The position numbers were made by a program, and so were the translations under genes. Shown piece by piece: positions 12,492-20,100 of a DNA stretch of 23,416 nucleotides (within the stretch, counting starts at the first letter, position 1; the number at the start of each line of letters is the position of its first letter). Below the pieces are notes generated by a model that was not told the origin of the DNA, made no database searches, and worked only from the letters and a program-made list of their open reading frames with translations. This DNA is from a virus. The stretch lies in IMG/VR virus record IMGVR_UViG_3300031553_000109, positions 1 through 23,416 of that record, one strand, 5' to 3'.

Positions 12492-12792
12492 CTTTTTTTT
12501 TATCTTCCCCGAAGGAAGTCGCACCGATTAATTCGGTTACATCTGTGATGTCCAACTTCTTGATGTTATCCATAGTCACGGGTAGCTTCTTGTCTTCGGA
12601 ATCGGTTAAATTCCAGCTGACTATCATTCTACTCAAAGCCCGCAATGTCCGATCAACATCGCTAGTAGTCGCATTCCCATAAACAAACTCCATATCCCCA
12701 GCCAGAAGTCCGTCCCGGACTATCACTTCGCTTCCCTCGATAGACGGAATCGGCAGTTTGAGGGACTTTCGATTGTCTTTTAGTTCCGGCAT
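12487..12792 (-). CDS. Tail assembly chaperone, zero frame (gpG-like)
   Basis: A 101-residue protein between the tail tube and tape measure genes, the fixed position of tail-assembly chaperones. It contains LPIPSIEGSEVIVRDGLLAG, SDVDRTLRALSRMIVSWNL and ends ATSFGEDKKKV just after nine A residues in the mRNA. The terminal Lys run encoded by the A9 tract is the slippery site for the extension at 12491-12360. The chaperone pair coats the tape measure and recruits tail tube subunits. The leader AATAAACTATT lacks a Shine-Dalgarno. Confidence 0.85.
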   Translation of the reverse strand: MPELKDNRKSLKLPIPSIEGSEVIVRDGLLAGDMEFVYGNATTSDVDRTLRALSRMIVSWNLTDSEDKKLPVTMDNIKKLDITDVTELIGATSFGEDKKKV

Positions 12793-12805
12793 AATAGTTT
12801 ATTGT

Positions 12806-14212
12806 TTATGCGTGATCGTATTTCTCTACCTCATTAACAAGAGTAATTTCTATCGCCCTTGCTGGATTACCATCGTCATAATGGATTTTAATCTCCACTC
12901 CTTCTGTTACAATTTCATCAAGCGGTCTGTCGGGAGTCCAACCCTCAAAACTAACCTTCGGTAAATCAATCGTTAGTTTCGGGTGTTGTGCTGGGTCTGT
13001 CCCAATCATAATGTCAGTTCTTTCCATCTCTATTCTCATTGCCTTATAGTTCCCTCCGGTGTAGAGTTCTCTCTCACTCTTGTAGTAGAAGCTCATCTTT
13101 GCCCCCTCCAAATCGCTATCAACATCGGTGTCAACAGTCCCATCAGCCACACTTGAGATTATGTGAATATGGTAAGTCCCGGCAGCCCAAGTCCAAGGCA
13201 GTATGGCGGTGTTATATCCTACGGCTACATCTGCGTTCTTAATAGTTTCTGAAGCTACTAAAGCGTGGGCGGCGTCGTGGACTACAATCGTCCAATCGCC
13301 AGTCCCCTTTGCTATAACCTTAAACACGACTTTCGTTTGGTATTTCTTGGTCGGAGTGAAGGTCTGTAAGTGAGTCGCTGTTTCCACGATAGCCGTTCCT
13401 AAAGGATAAGGAGTCCCTGCCCCGATACCTCCGATTGTCTGGTCTAAGTTATCGATGAAATCAGCCTTCAGGGTAGCTTTCAAGCTCTGTAAAAGAGCCA
13501 AAACATTGCCCGGATTCAGTTCTCCGATGTTCTGGTTAACCCTCGCCCCGTTGTCACCTGAAAAACTAAACTCTTTCAAACTCAAGGCGGCGGCAGACGC
13601 TAAAGCTGTTTTAGTATCAGCCCAAGTGGCGGCGGCGTCAGCAAACTTTATCTTTACATCTTGGTGTCTGAAAATGTAATCAGTTGACCCAAATGTAACG
13701 CTAAATGGAGCTCCGGCTTTTTCCGCTTCTTTTGAAGCCACGAACCCGGCTGTTGCGTTTACTAAGTCGTCAACAGGAGTTCTTATCTCTAAAGTCTTAA
13801 CAAGAGCCAGACCGTATTCGTAATCCTGCGAGTTCGGCTGTGATAGCCCCAAACTCAATGAGGGGTGTTCTGGGTTCTGCGGCAAGACTTCGAATAAATG
13901 GGACCAAACGGCGGCGGCTTCCACTACCGAAGGCGTTGTTTTCCCAAGCCAACTTTTTAGAAGGTAACCGAATGAGCCGCACCTGACATTAAACTCTAGA
14001 TCCCCTTCCGCCCTTTTCTGGACTATCTCTGAACCTTGCGTGTCAATTCCACTTGCCCTCGTTTCCTTCATTTCAACCTTCTCAACTATGGGAACGACCC
14101 CCGTTGGTGTTCTTCCCGGGATCCAAGCCTGTGGGGCGACAACAGTTCCTCTGGCGGCTGGATTCTCTGACCCTACTCCGATATTTATGTCTTCTCCTCT
14201 TATGTAAGCCAT
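12806..14212 (-). CDS. Major tail (tube) protein
   Basis: A 468-residue protein beginning MAYIRGEDINIGVGSENPAA, typical of siphovirus tail tube proteins (a GxE/D start, then VPIVEKVEMKETRASGIDTQ, then AEGDLEFNVR with the DLEF/GxxL tube-domain pattern). It is longer than a minimal tube protein: residues about 270-375 (YQTKVVFKVIAKGTGDWTIV, AAGTYHIHIISS) resemble an extra beta-sandwich inserted between tube halves, possibly exposed on the tail surface. The C-terminus (RPLDEIVTEGVEIKIHYDDG, AIEITLVN) closes the tube domain. It directly precedes the chaperone gene. Confidence 0.85.
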   Translation of the reverse strand: MAYIRGEDINIGVGSENPAARGTVVAPQAWIPGRTPTGVVPIVEKVEMKETRASGIDTQGSEIVQKRAEGDLEFNVRCGSFGYLLKSWLGKTTPSVVEAAAVWSHLFEVLPQNPEHPSLSLGLSQPNSQDYEYGLALVKTLEIRTPVDDLVNATAGFVASKEAEKAGAPFSVTFGSTDYIFRHQDVKIKFADAAATWADTKTALASAAALSLKEFSFSGDNGARVNQNIGELNPGNVLALLQSLKATLKADFIDNLDQTIGGIGAGTPYPLGTAIVETATHLQTFTPTKKYQTKVVFKVIAKGTGDWTIVVHDAAHALVASETIKNADVAVGYNTAILPWTWAAGTYHIHIISSVADGTVDTDVDSDLEGAKMSFYYKSERELYTGGNYKAMRIEMERTDIMIGTDPAQHPKLTIDLPKVSFEGWTPDRPLDEIVTEGVEIKIHYDDGNPARAIEITLVNEVEKYDHA

Positions 14213-14215
14213 TTT

Positions 14216-14389
14216 TTATTCATTAACTTTCTTAGTTGCTTCTGCGAGATTCTTTGCTCGCACACTTCGACCTTTTAACGGGAAGTTCCAGCTAGGCAAG
14301 ACCTTTTCTGGCTTTCCCTTCTTCTTTGATTCTTCTTTGGGCGGCTCTGGCTGAACTACCCTTGCTTCTCTCTTAATTACTTCTGACAT
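14216..14389 (-). CDS. Small basic protein upstream of the tail tube (57 aa)
   Basis: An ATG at 14389 opens 57 codons ending in TAA at 14218-14216: MSEVIKREARVVQPEPPKEE, a Lys-rich centre (SKKKGKPEKV) and SWNFPLKGRSVRAKNLAEAT. The ending WxFPxxGRSVRAxxLAEA resembles a short peptide found in many siphoviruses near head-tail or tail genes, function unknown. It is followed after three bases by the tail tube ATG and preceded by the tiny membrane protein. Confidence 0.65.
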   Translation of the reverse strand: MSEVIKREARVVQPEPPKEESKKKGKPEKVLPSWNFPLKGRSVRAKNLAEATKKVNE

Positions 14390-14390
14390 A

Positions 14391-14492
14391 TTAAATGAAT
14401 ATCATTAATAAAACAAACAACACTATGAAAATGCCCCCGACTACGAGTATTCCCCTAGCTGTGTCTTTCTTTAGTTCTTTATAACTGCTCAT
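14391..14492 (-). CDS. Tiny single-TM protein (33 aa)
   Basis: An ATG at 14492 opens 33 codons ending in TAA at 14393-14391: MSSYKELKKDTARG followed by a single hydrophobic helix (ILVVGGIFIVLFVLLMIFI). It sits between the tail terminator and the 57-residue gene. A short cytoplasmic tail and one membrane helix are all that can be seen. A 27-base A-rich leader after a TCGAGAG motif precedes it. Function unknown; the clean packing between neighbours supports it as a gene. Confidence 0.5.
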   Translation of the reverse strand: MSSYKELKKDTARGILVVGGIFIVLFVLLMIFI

Positions 14493-14527
14493 AATTAATG
14501 TTTTTGATTACTTACGCTCTCGACTTT

Positions 14528-14965
14528 TTAAGTTGTTTCTACAATAATGTCTGCGGTTAAAGTGATGGTTGCCATTCTCGCCTCTCCTCCGGTTATATCA
14601 ACCCAGTCCCAAATTGAGGGAGTGGGGCGAATATGTAAAAGTTTATCAACCGACAAAGCGTCTTTCTTGTCAAATAATTCTATCAGCTCGTCAATCGCAT
14701 TTCCTAAAAGCTTCTCTACATCAGTTTGCTTTTCCTTCTCTACTCCTTGAATGATATAGACTCGGAAGACAAATGTTCTGTGCCGCCCTCCAGCCGTATT
14801 CTGATAGCTACTTTCTAATGACTCTGGCATAACTATCGCCGCCGGCATTTTCTCTACATCAGCATAGGAAAAATACGCCTCTCCGATATGTTCAATCGTC
14901 CCATCGGTAATCTTCTCGTTTATCTTATCAATAATCGCTTGTCTAAGAATTGTAAATCCTGTCAT
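14528..14965 (-). CDS. Tail terminator / tail completion protein
   Basis: A 145-residue protein: FTILRQAIIDKINEKITDGT (N-terminal helix), ADVEKMPAAIVMPESLESSY, GGRHRTFVFRVYIIQGVE, ELIELFDKKDAL, and a closing ARMATITLTADIIVETT. This helix-strand order with a central strand pair, short length and location between the gp10-like gene and the tail tube fit the lambda gpU/SPP1 gp17 tail-terminator family. Such proteins cap the tail tube and set its joining to the head. Its ATG overlaps the stop of the gp10-like gene. Confidence 0.7.
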   Translation of the reverse strand: MTGFTILRQAIIDKINEKITDGTIEHIGEAYFSYADVEKMPAAIVMPESLESSYQNTAGGRHRTFVFRVYIIQGVEKEKQTDVEKLLGNAIDELIELFDKKDALSVDKLLHIRPTPSIWDWVDITGGEARMATITLTADIIVETT

Positions 14966-15411
14966 CTTGCTAAATGATTAACCACATTATTTACCGCTTT
15001 CTGAAAAGATAGCTGGACTTGCCCCTCTGACTTCTCGGCACCCTTTTTCATAAACGGGTTGGCTCTTGTTCCCGGATGACGAACACTTTTAACAGGGTGG
15101 CTAGCCCCCTTCCAATATAAAGCTTTTCTACTTACTGGTCTGATAATATGAGCAGAAGTTCCTTCGTGAACATAAATCCCGTAAGCCACAGTTGATTCTA
15201 CCGCCCCCTTAAAAGGAGAAAGCCGACTAAGTATTCCACTTCTCAACCTTCCTGTTTTAACGGGAGCTTCCATTTTGGCGTTTCTGTTCACCAATGCCAC
15301 CGAAAGGATAATCGCCTTCTGAATCTGGCTTTTTACTAAGGTGGGGGCTGTCTGGAATGCCGTCTTTAATCTATCTAAGCCCTCTATTCTAATTGAAATT
15401 GCTTTTGCCAT
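14962..15411 (-). CDS. HK97 gp10-like head-tail joining protein
   Basis: A 149-residue protein matching the HK97 gp10 family: an N-terminal IRIEGLDRLKTAFQTAP, a helix with VNRNAKMEAPVKTGRLRSGI (the APVKTGRLRxS signature), then VAYGIYVHEGTSAHIIRPVS (YGxYVHEGT) and a positively charged C-terminus. It acts in head-tail connection or tail completion. It overlaps the upstream connector gene by one base and the downstream terminator gene by four, so the set is translated as a coupled unit. Confidence 0.9.
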   Translation of the reverse strand: MAKAISIRIEGLDRLKTAFQTAPTLVKSQIQKAIILSVALVNRNAKMEAPVKTGRLRSGILSRLSPFKGAVESTVAYGIYVHEGTSAHIIRPVSRKALYWKGASHPVKSVRHPGTRANPFMKKGAEKSEGQVQLSFQKAVNNVVNHLAR

Positions 15412-15725
15412 TATGTTTTTCTCTGTTCGATTAAAACTTCAAGATGGTCAACTCCTTTACTACCCTCGTATTTCTTAATCCCCTTCACTTCATATATTTC
15501 TCCATCAATAATTGCCCGATCCGTCTCCTGAATATCTGCCCCCACCGCCGTATAAAGGTTATATGCTTTACCCATTATCCCTTGTGCCTGTGCTAGTTGA
15601 TTCATTTCGGCACTCAAGGGCAAAAACATTCCAGAAATTGTCCCAACTTCTTGCCAACTCGTGATGTTGATATTTGTCGGGTCAGCCGTCAATCGCTGGA
15701 TAATAGCACTTTTATTAGTTTTCAT
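15411..15725 (-). CDS. Head-tail adaptor / stopper-like protein
   Basis: A 104-residue protein: SAIIQRLTADPTNINITSWQ, EVGTISGMFLPLSAEMNQLA, KAYNLYTAVGADIQETDRAI and GEIYEVKGIKKYEG, then DHLEVLIEQRKT. The pattern of a small beta barrel with a D-x-x-x-x-D-R/E...Y-x-V-x-x-V strand set matches head-closure (SPP1 gp16-like) proteins. It begins inside the last codons of the HNH gene and ends at the gp10-like start. Position between connector and gp10 supports the role. Confidence 0.75.
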   Translation of the reverse strand: MKTNKSAIIQRLTADPTNINITSWQEVGTISGMFLPLSAEMNQLAQAQGIMGKAYNLYTAVGADIQETDRAIIDGEIYEVKGIKKYEGSKGVDHLEVLIEQRKT

Positions 15726-16287
15726 TATAAAATTCTTCTAATTGCTCTCTCGTATTATTCTTAAATCCATAAATTTTATGGAACTCTTGGTGGCATTTAT
15801 CGCAGAAAGTAATTCCGTTGTCTATGGCAAATCTTAAATCTGGGAATTGAGCGAAATTATAGATATGATGAGGGTGTAATTTCCCGCCTTTCTTTTTACA
15901 CTTTTGGCAAGTCCAACCATCTCTCGCAAATACGGCTTCTCGCCATAAACGGAACTCAATGCTATTTCTAATTTTCTTATTTTCTGGTGTTATCCCACCT
16001 TTCCAATTATAATGATTTTCACCTTTAATTGATAATCCTTGTTTAATTCTTGCTGATAATGACCTTTTATTTCCTTTATGTGCCTCACTCAGTTTTCTTC
16101 TAGTTTCTTTTGATAACTTCATTCCTTTTCTCGCTAAACTCATTTTCCCTTTAGCTTCTTCAGAGTGTTTCCTCCCTTTTAATGCCCTTCCAATCTTTTT
16201 TAATCCTTCTGGTGTTGAAAAACTTTTATGTCCTTTTTTGAATTCTGTTTTGGTATGATAACTATGTTTAGTAGGATAATTACTCAT
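15715..16287 (-). CDS. HNH homing endonuclease with NUMOD3 repeats
   Basis: A 190-residue protein. Residues 40-72 hold two NUMOD3-like DNA-binding repeats (KHSEEAKGKMSLARKG and KLSKETRRKLSEAHKG). Residues 120-170 form a complete HNH zinc domain with C127-x2-C130, the LHPHHIYNF core (His138, His140, His141), and C162-x2-C165-H166. It overlaps both head-tail genes (ATGA with the connector, 11 bases with the stopper) and is visibly AT-richer than they are, consistent with a mobile freestanding endonuclease that has inserted between two virion genes without disrupting them. Confidence 0.9.
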   Translation of the reverse strand: MSNYPTKHSYHTKTEFKKGHKSFSTPEGLKKIGRALKGRKHSEEAKGKMSLARKGMKLSKETRRKLSEAHKGNKRSLSARIKQGLSIKGENHYNWKGGITPENKKIRNSIEFRLWREAVFARDGWTCQKCKKKGGKLHPHHIYNFAQFPDLRFAIDNGITFCDKCHQEFHKIYGFKNNTREQLEEFYNEN

Positions 16288-16874
16288 ATCACAATTTTCT
16301 TATAATTTTGTAAAATATCTTTCGCTCTTTCAAAATCTTGAAGCGATGTTTCATCTTTGTAAGCTACCGAATAATCTCCTATCTTTTCACTTTTAATCTC
16401 GCCCTCCATCTCTCCGGAGAAGTTAATAACCCCTGCCACTAAGACTGTGGTCGCAAATCCTATATCAGAAGGACACAACACCGAATAGCCCCACTTGGCT
16501 TTCACTACGATGTTCTGCTCATCTTCCGTAAAGACAAGCCCGGCATCGCTTTTTAGTTTTATCCTCGTCTTGGGGATTTCATTTGTCGGATAAAGCAGAT
16601 AGTCACTAACGGCAACCGCCGTTCCGTCTATTGTCAATGTTTCAATCTCTACGCATTCGTCAATGAAAATATAAAGTTCCTCGTTTCCGTCATAGGTTTT
16701 TTCGCTTGCCACGCTATCAGCAATAAAAACCCTTCCGGTTTCTTGCTCAACATATTTCTCCATTCTAGCAATCCAATCCTCAACTTGAGGTCTAAAATAA
16801 TCCTCAATAGTATGAAGTAAATAGTTTTGAATTTGAGCAATATCTGTGTAACCTTTTGGAGATAATAACGACAT
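16284..16874 (-). CDS. Head-tail connector (gp6-like)
   Basis: A 196-residue protein. The N-terminus is helical (IAQIQNYLLHTIEDYFRPQV, then ARMEKYVEQETGRVFI), followed by a strand-rich domain (ECVEIETLTIDGTAVAVSDY, KTRIKLKSDAGLVF, NIVVKAKWGY) and a helix VLVAGVINFSG. The C-terminal KSEKIGDYSVAYKDE is a hallmark of phage head-tail connector proteins of the gp6 type. It forms the ring between portal and stopper. It follows the HNH remnant, and its leader lacks a clear Shine-Dalgarno. Confidence 0.8.
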   Translation of the reverse strand: MSLLSPKGYTDIAQIQNYLLHTIEDYFRPQVEDWIARMEKYVEQETGRVFIADSVASEKTYDGNEELYIFIDECVEIETLTIDGTAVAVSDYLLYPTNEIPKTRIKLKSDAGLVFTEDEQNIVVKAKWGYSVLCPSDIGFATTVLVAGVINFSGEMEGEIKSEKIGDYSVAYKDETSLQDFERAKDILQNYKKIVI

Positions 16875-16878
16875 AGAT

Positions 16879-17064
16879 TTAATACTTAATTATTTTAGTA
16901 TACTTTTTGGCATTGCAACTTTTACAAAGAGGTTGAATATTCTCTATATTATCCGAACCGCCCTTACTTAACGGGACAATATGGTCTTCGACTAAAGTAA
17001 TCTTAGTTTTTTTGCTTCTATTTTTCCCCGTCCAATATCCTTTTTGTCCTTTGATAAATGTCAT
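16879..17064 (-). CDS. Truncated HNH endonuclease, possible remnant
   Basis: A 61-residue protein whose C-terminal half is a clear HNH segment: [20 protein letters not shown] followed by LCKSCNAKK. The first Cys-x-x-Cys pair and the DNA-binding part expected upstream are missing, and a TAA lies in frame two codons before the ATG, so the gene is N-terminally truncated or minimal. It lies directly after a promoter and before the connector gene. It probably descends from a homing endonuclease and may be inactive. Confidence 0.6.
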   Translation of the reverse strand: MTFIKGQKGYWTGKNRSKKTKITLVEDHIVPLSKGGSDNIENIQPLCKSCNAKKYTKIIKY

Positions 17065-17111
17065 TACTTAATTATGCCTTAAAAGTTGTCAAAATCCAAG
17101 TTCGTTAATTT

Positions 17112-17139
17112 ATTTTAGCACTTGGTCGCCCCTTGTCAA
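17112..17139 (-). promoter_or_regulatory. Promoter before the head-tail and tail genes
   Basis: Minus strand: TTGACA (17139-17134) directly after the stop codon of the giant repeat gene, 16-base spacer, TAAAAT (17117-17112). Expected start near 17105. CCAAGT (17125-17120) and ACTTGG (17101-17096) form an inverted repeat around the -10 and start site, which could be an operator. It would give head-tail and tail genes an independent transcript. Confidence 0.65.
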
Positions 17140-20100
17140 TTATCTTGGAAACGGATTATAAGGACTATCCATTGGATTATAAGGATATCCTCCACTAATA
17201 CGATACTCAAGCCCTTTGGTTATTGTAGTAGCCGGTTGGTTAATTATACAATACTTCAAAGACTTGGTTATTAGCGTTCCAACCACAACCTCATAATGAA
17301 GTGATTTTTGTATCGCTGATGGAATAGTTGATACCTGATACTCAAGCGTCTTTTCAATCTTTGCCGGTGTAATAATTACACAATACTTCAGACTCTTGGT
17401 AATTGCTTGTTCGGTTAATACCTCATAACCAAGACTCTTTTCTATCTTCGCTGGAGTCGTCAGCACGCAATACTTTAGAGATTTTTGGATAGCCACCGCC
17501 GGGACAACCGCATATCTTAAAGACTTTTCTAGTTTCGTATCTGTAATGACGGCGTATTGTAAGGACTTCGTTATTCCGCTAGGCGTTGTTAGAACCCTAT
17601 AATCAAGCTCTTTAGTAATCTTGGTCGGCGTTGTTTCGACAGTATATTTCAAGGATTTCTGAACAGCATTCGGGGACACAACCACATATTTCAAAGACTT
17701 GTTAATTGCAGTAGCCGTCAAAACCTGATATTCCAAACTCTTATTAAGCCCTAGAATCGTTTTAACGGAGTATTGTAGCGTCTTTTGGATTGTAGTAGCC
17801 CCAAGGAAGATATCGTATCGTAAGGACTTGGTTAAGGCGGTTGGCGTTTGCTTGACGCAGTATTTCAAAGACTTCTGAATGGCTACTGCCGGAACTGCCA
17901 TATACCTCAAAGACTTCTCAATCTTCGTGTTAGTTAGGACATCATAAACTAAGTCCTTCTCGGTCTTAAAGCTACCTAAGAAAATGTCATATCTCAAAGA
18001 CTTGGTTTTTGCTATCGGAGTAGTAAGGATTGTATATTTAAGCGACTTCTGATCCTTGACTGGAGAAACTACATCATAGGTTAGAGATTTTTCGACCTTA
18101 ACCGGAGAAATGACATCATAAACCAAACTCTTTTCTATCTTCGGACTACCCAAAAAGATATTATATTTAAGCGACTTCGTAACCTTGGTCGGAGTAACGA
18201 TCACGCAATATTTCAATGTCTTTTGAATCGCTGTTACAGGAAGACAAGCATATCTCAAAGACTTCTCAATCTTCATTGAGGTTATAACGCAATACTTCAA
18301 ACTCTTTTGAATTACATTCGAGGTGTTAATATAATAACCAAGTTCTCTCTCTATCTTTGCCGGAGTAGCAATGGTATATTTTAACTCTCTAGTTTCTGAT
18401 TGTTCGGATCTAACTTGATACTCTAATTCTCTTTCAATCTTAGTATCGGTTCGCACCTTATAAGTTAGTGCCTTTTCAATCTTGGTAGCACCCAAGAAAA
18501 CATCGTATCGCAAAGACTTTTCAATCTTGGTTGGCGTAGTTATCACACAATATTTTAGAGTCTTGTTAATAGCTACTGCCGGAATTACCTTATAGACTAA
18601 TCCCTTTTCAATCTTGACCGCCCCTCTAACATCATAAACTAAATCCTTTTGAACATTAGTCGCACCCAAGAAAATGTCATAACGAAGCGACTTCGTTTTC
18701 TTTTCCGGAGTAGCTAGAATGGTATATTTTAAGTCCTTCTGAATCGTAACCGGTGAAGTAATATCATAAACAAGCCCCTTCTGAACCCCAACCGGATAAA
18801 CCACATCATAAATTAAACCTTTCTCAATCTTGGTTGCCCCTAAGAAAATATTATATTTTAATTCCCTTGTCTTAGCAGAAGGCGTTGTCTTAACGCAATA
18901 CTTTAGCGTCTTGTTAATCTTTACTGCCGGAGAAACTACATAGGCGAGTTCTTTATTGATAGTAACCGCACCCTTAGTCATATAGACTAAATCCTTCTCT
19001 GTCTTTACTCCACCTCTCGTCTTATATATCAAACCCTTCTCAATCTTGCTGTCAGTAACTATCGTATATTTCAAAGACTTGGTCGGCTTGGTGCTAGTGA
19101 TAATTTCGTAAATCAAACCTTTCTCTATCTTAGGACTTCCTAAAAAGATATTGTATTTTAAGGACTTTGTTATTTTCGTTGGCGTAGCAATAACGCAATA
19201 CTTTAATGTCTTGTTAATTGCTACACTTGGTAGAACTTTATAGACTAATTCTCTTTCTACTTTTACTCCTTGCCTTGTTTTATAGACCAACCCTTTTGTC
19301 TTTGCTGTTGGCGTAGTTAAAATCTGATACGCTAATTCTTTTTCTTGTTTAGCCGGAGTGGTGATAACAGCATATTTCAAGGACTTAGTCTTGCCGGTAG
19401 GAGTTTGCTTGATTGTATATTTTAATTCTTTCTGAATATCCGTAGGCGAAACAACATCATAAATCAAGCCCTTTTCAATTTTGGTGCTTCCTAAGAAAAT
19501 GTCATATTTCAAAGACTTCTCGATTTTAGTCGGAGTGGTAATGACGCAATATTTCAAGGTCTTATTTATCGCTACGCTAGGTAGGACTTTATAAATCAAT
19601 TCCCTTGTTATAGGAATCGTTGGCTTAACCTTATAGATTAAACCTTTCGTTGTCGCTGTCGGTGTCGTTAATACTTGATACTCTAATCCCTTTTCTAGTT
19701 TAGCCGGAGTTATGGTAATGGTATATTTCAAAGACTTTGTAGTCGCACTTGGCGTTGCTATTACACAATACTTCAAGGACTTTTCAATCTTGGTCGGAGA
19801 AACTACATCATAAATTAACCCTTTTTCTATCTTCGTTGAACCCAAGAAAATATCATACTTCAAACTCTTGGTCTTTGCGGTGGGCGTGGTTATGACACAA
19901 TACTTTAATGTTTTCTGAATCGCTGTTACCGGCAAGGCACAATACCTCAATGTCTTTTCAATCTTGGTGTCAGTAATTACATCGTAGATTAAACCCTTTT
20001 CTATCTTTTTAGAACCAAGAAAAATATCATACTTTAATGACTTCTCTGTTTTAGCCGGTGTCGTGATCGTGGTATATTTTAAGGACTTCTCAACCTTAAC

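Noticed and set aside
17075-17095. Second TTGACA on the minus strand before the HNH remnant
   Set aside because: The only TAAT-like sequence follows after 12 bases, too close for a sigma-70 promoter.
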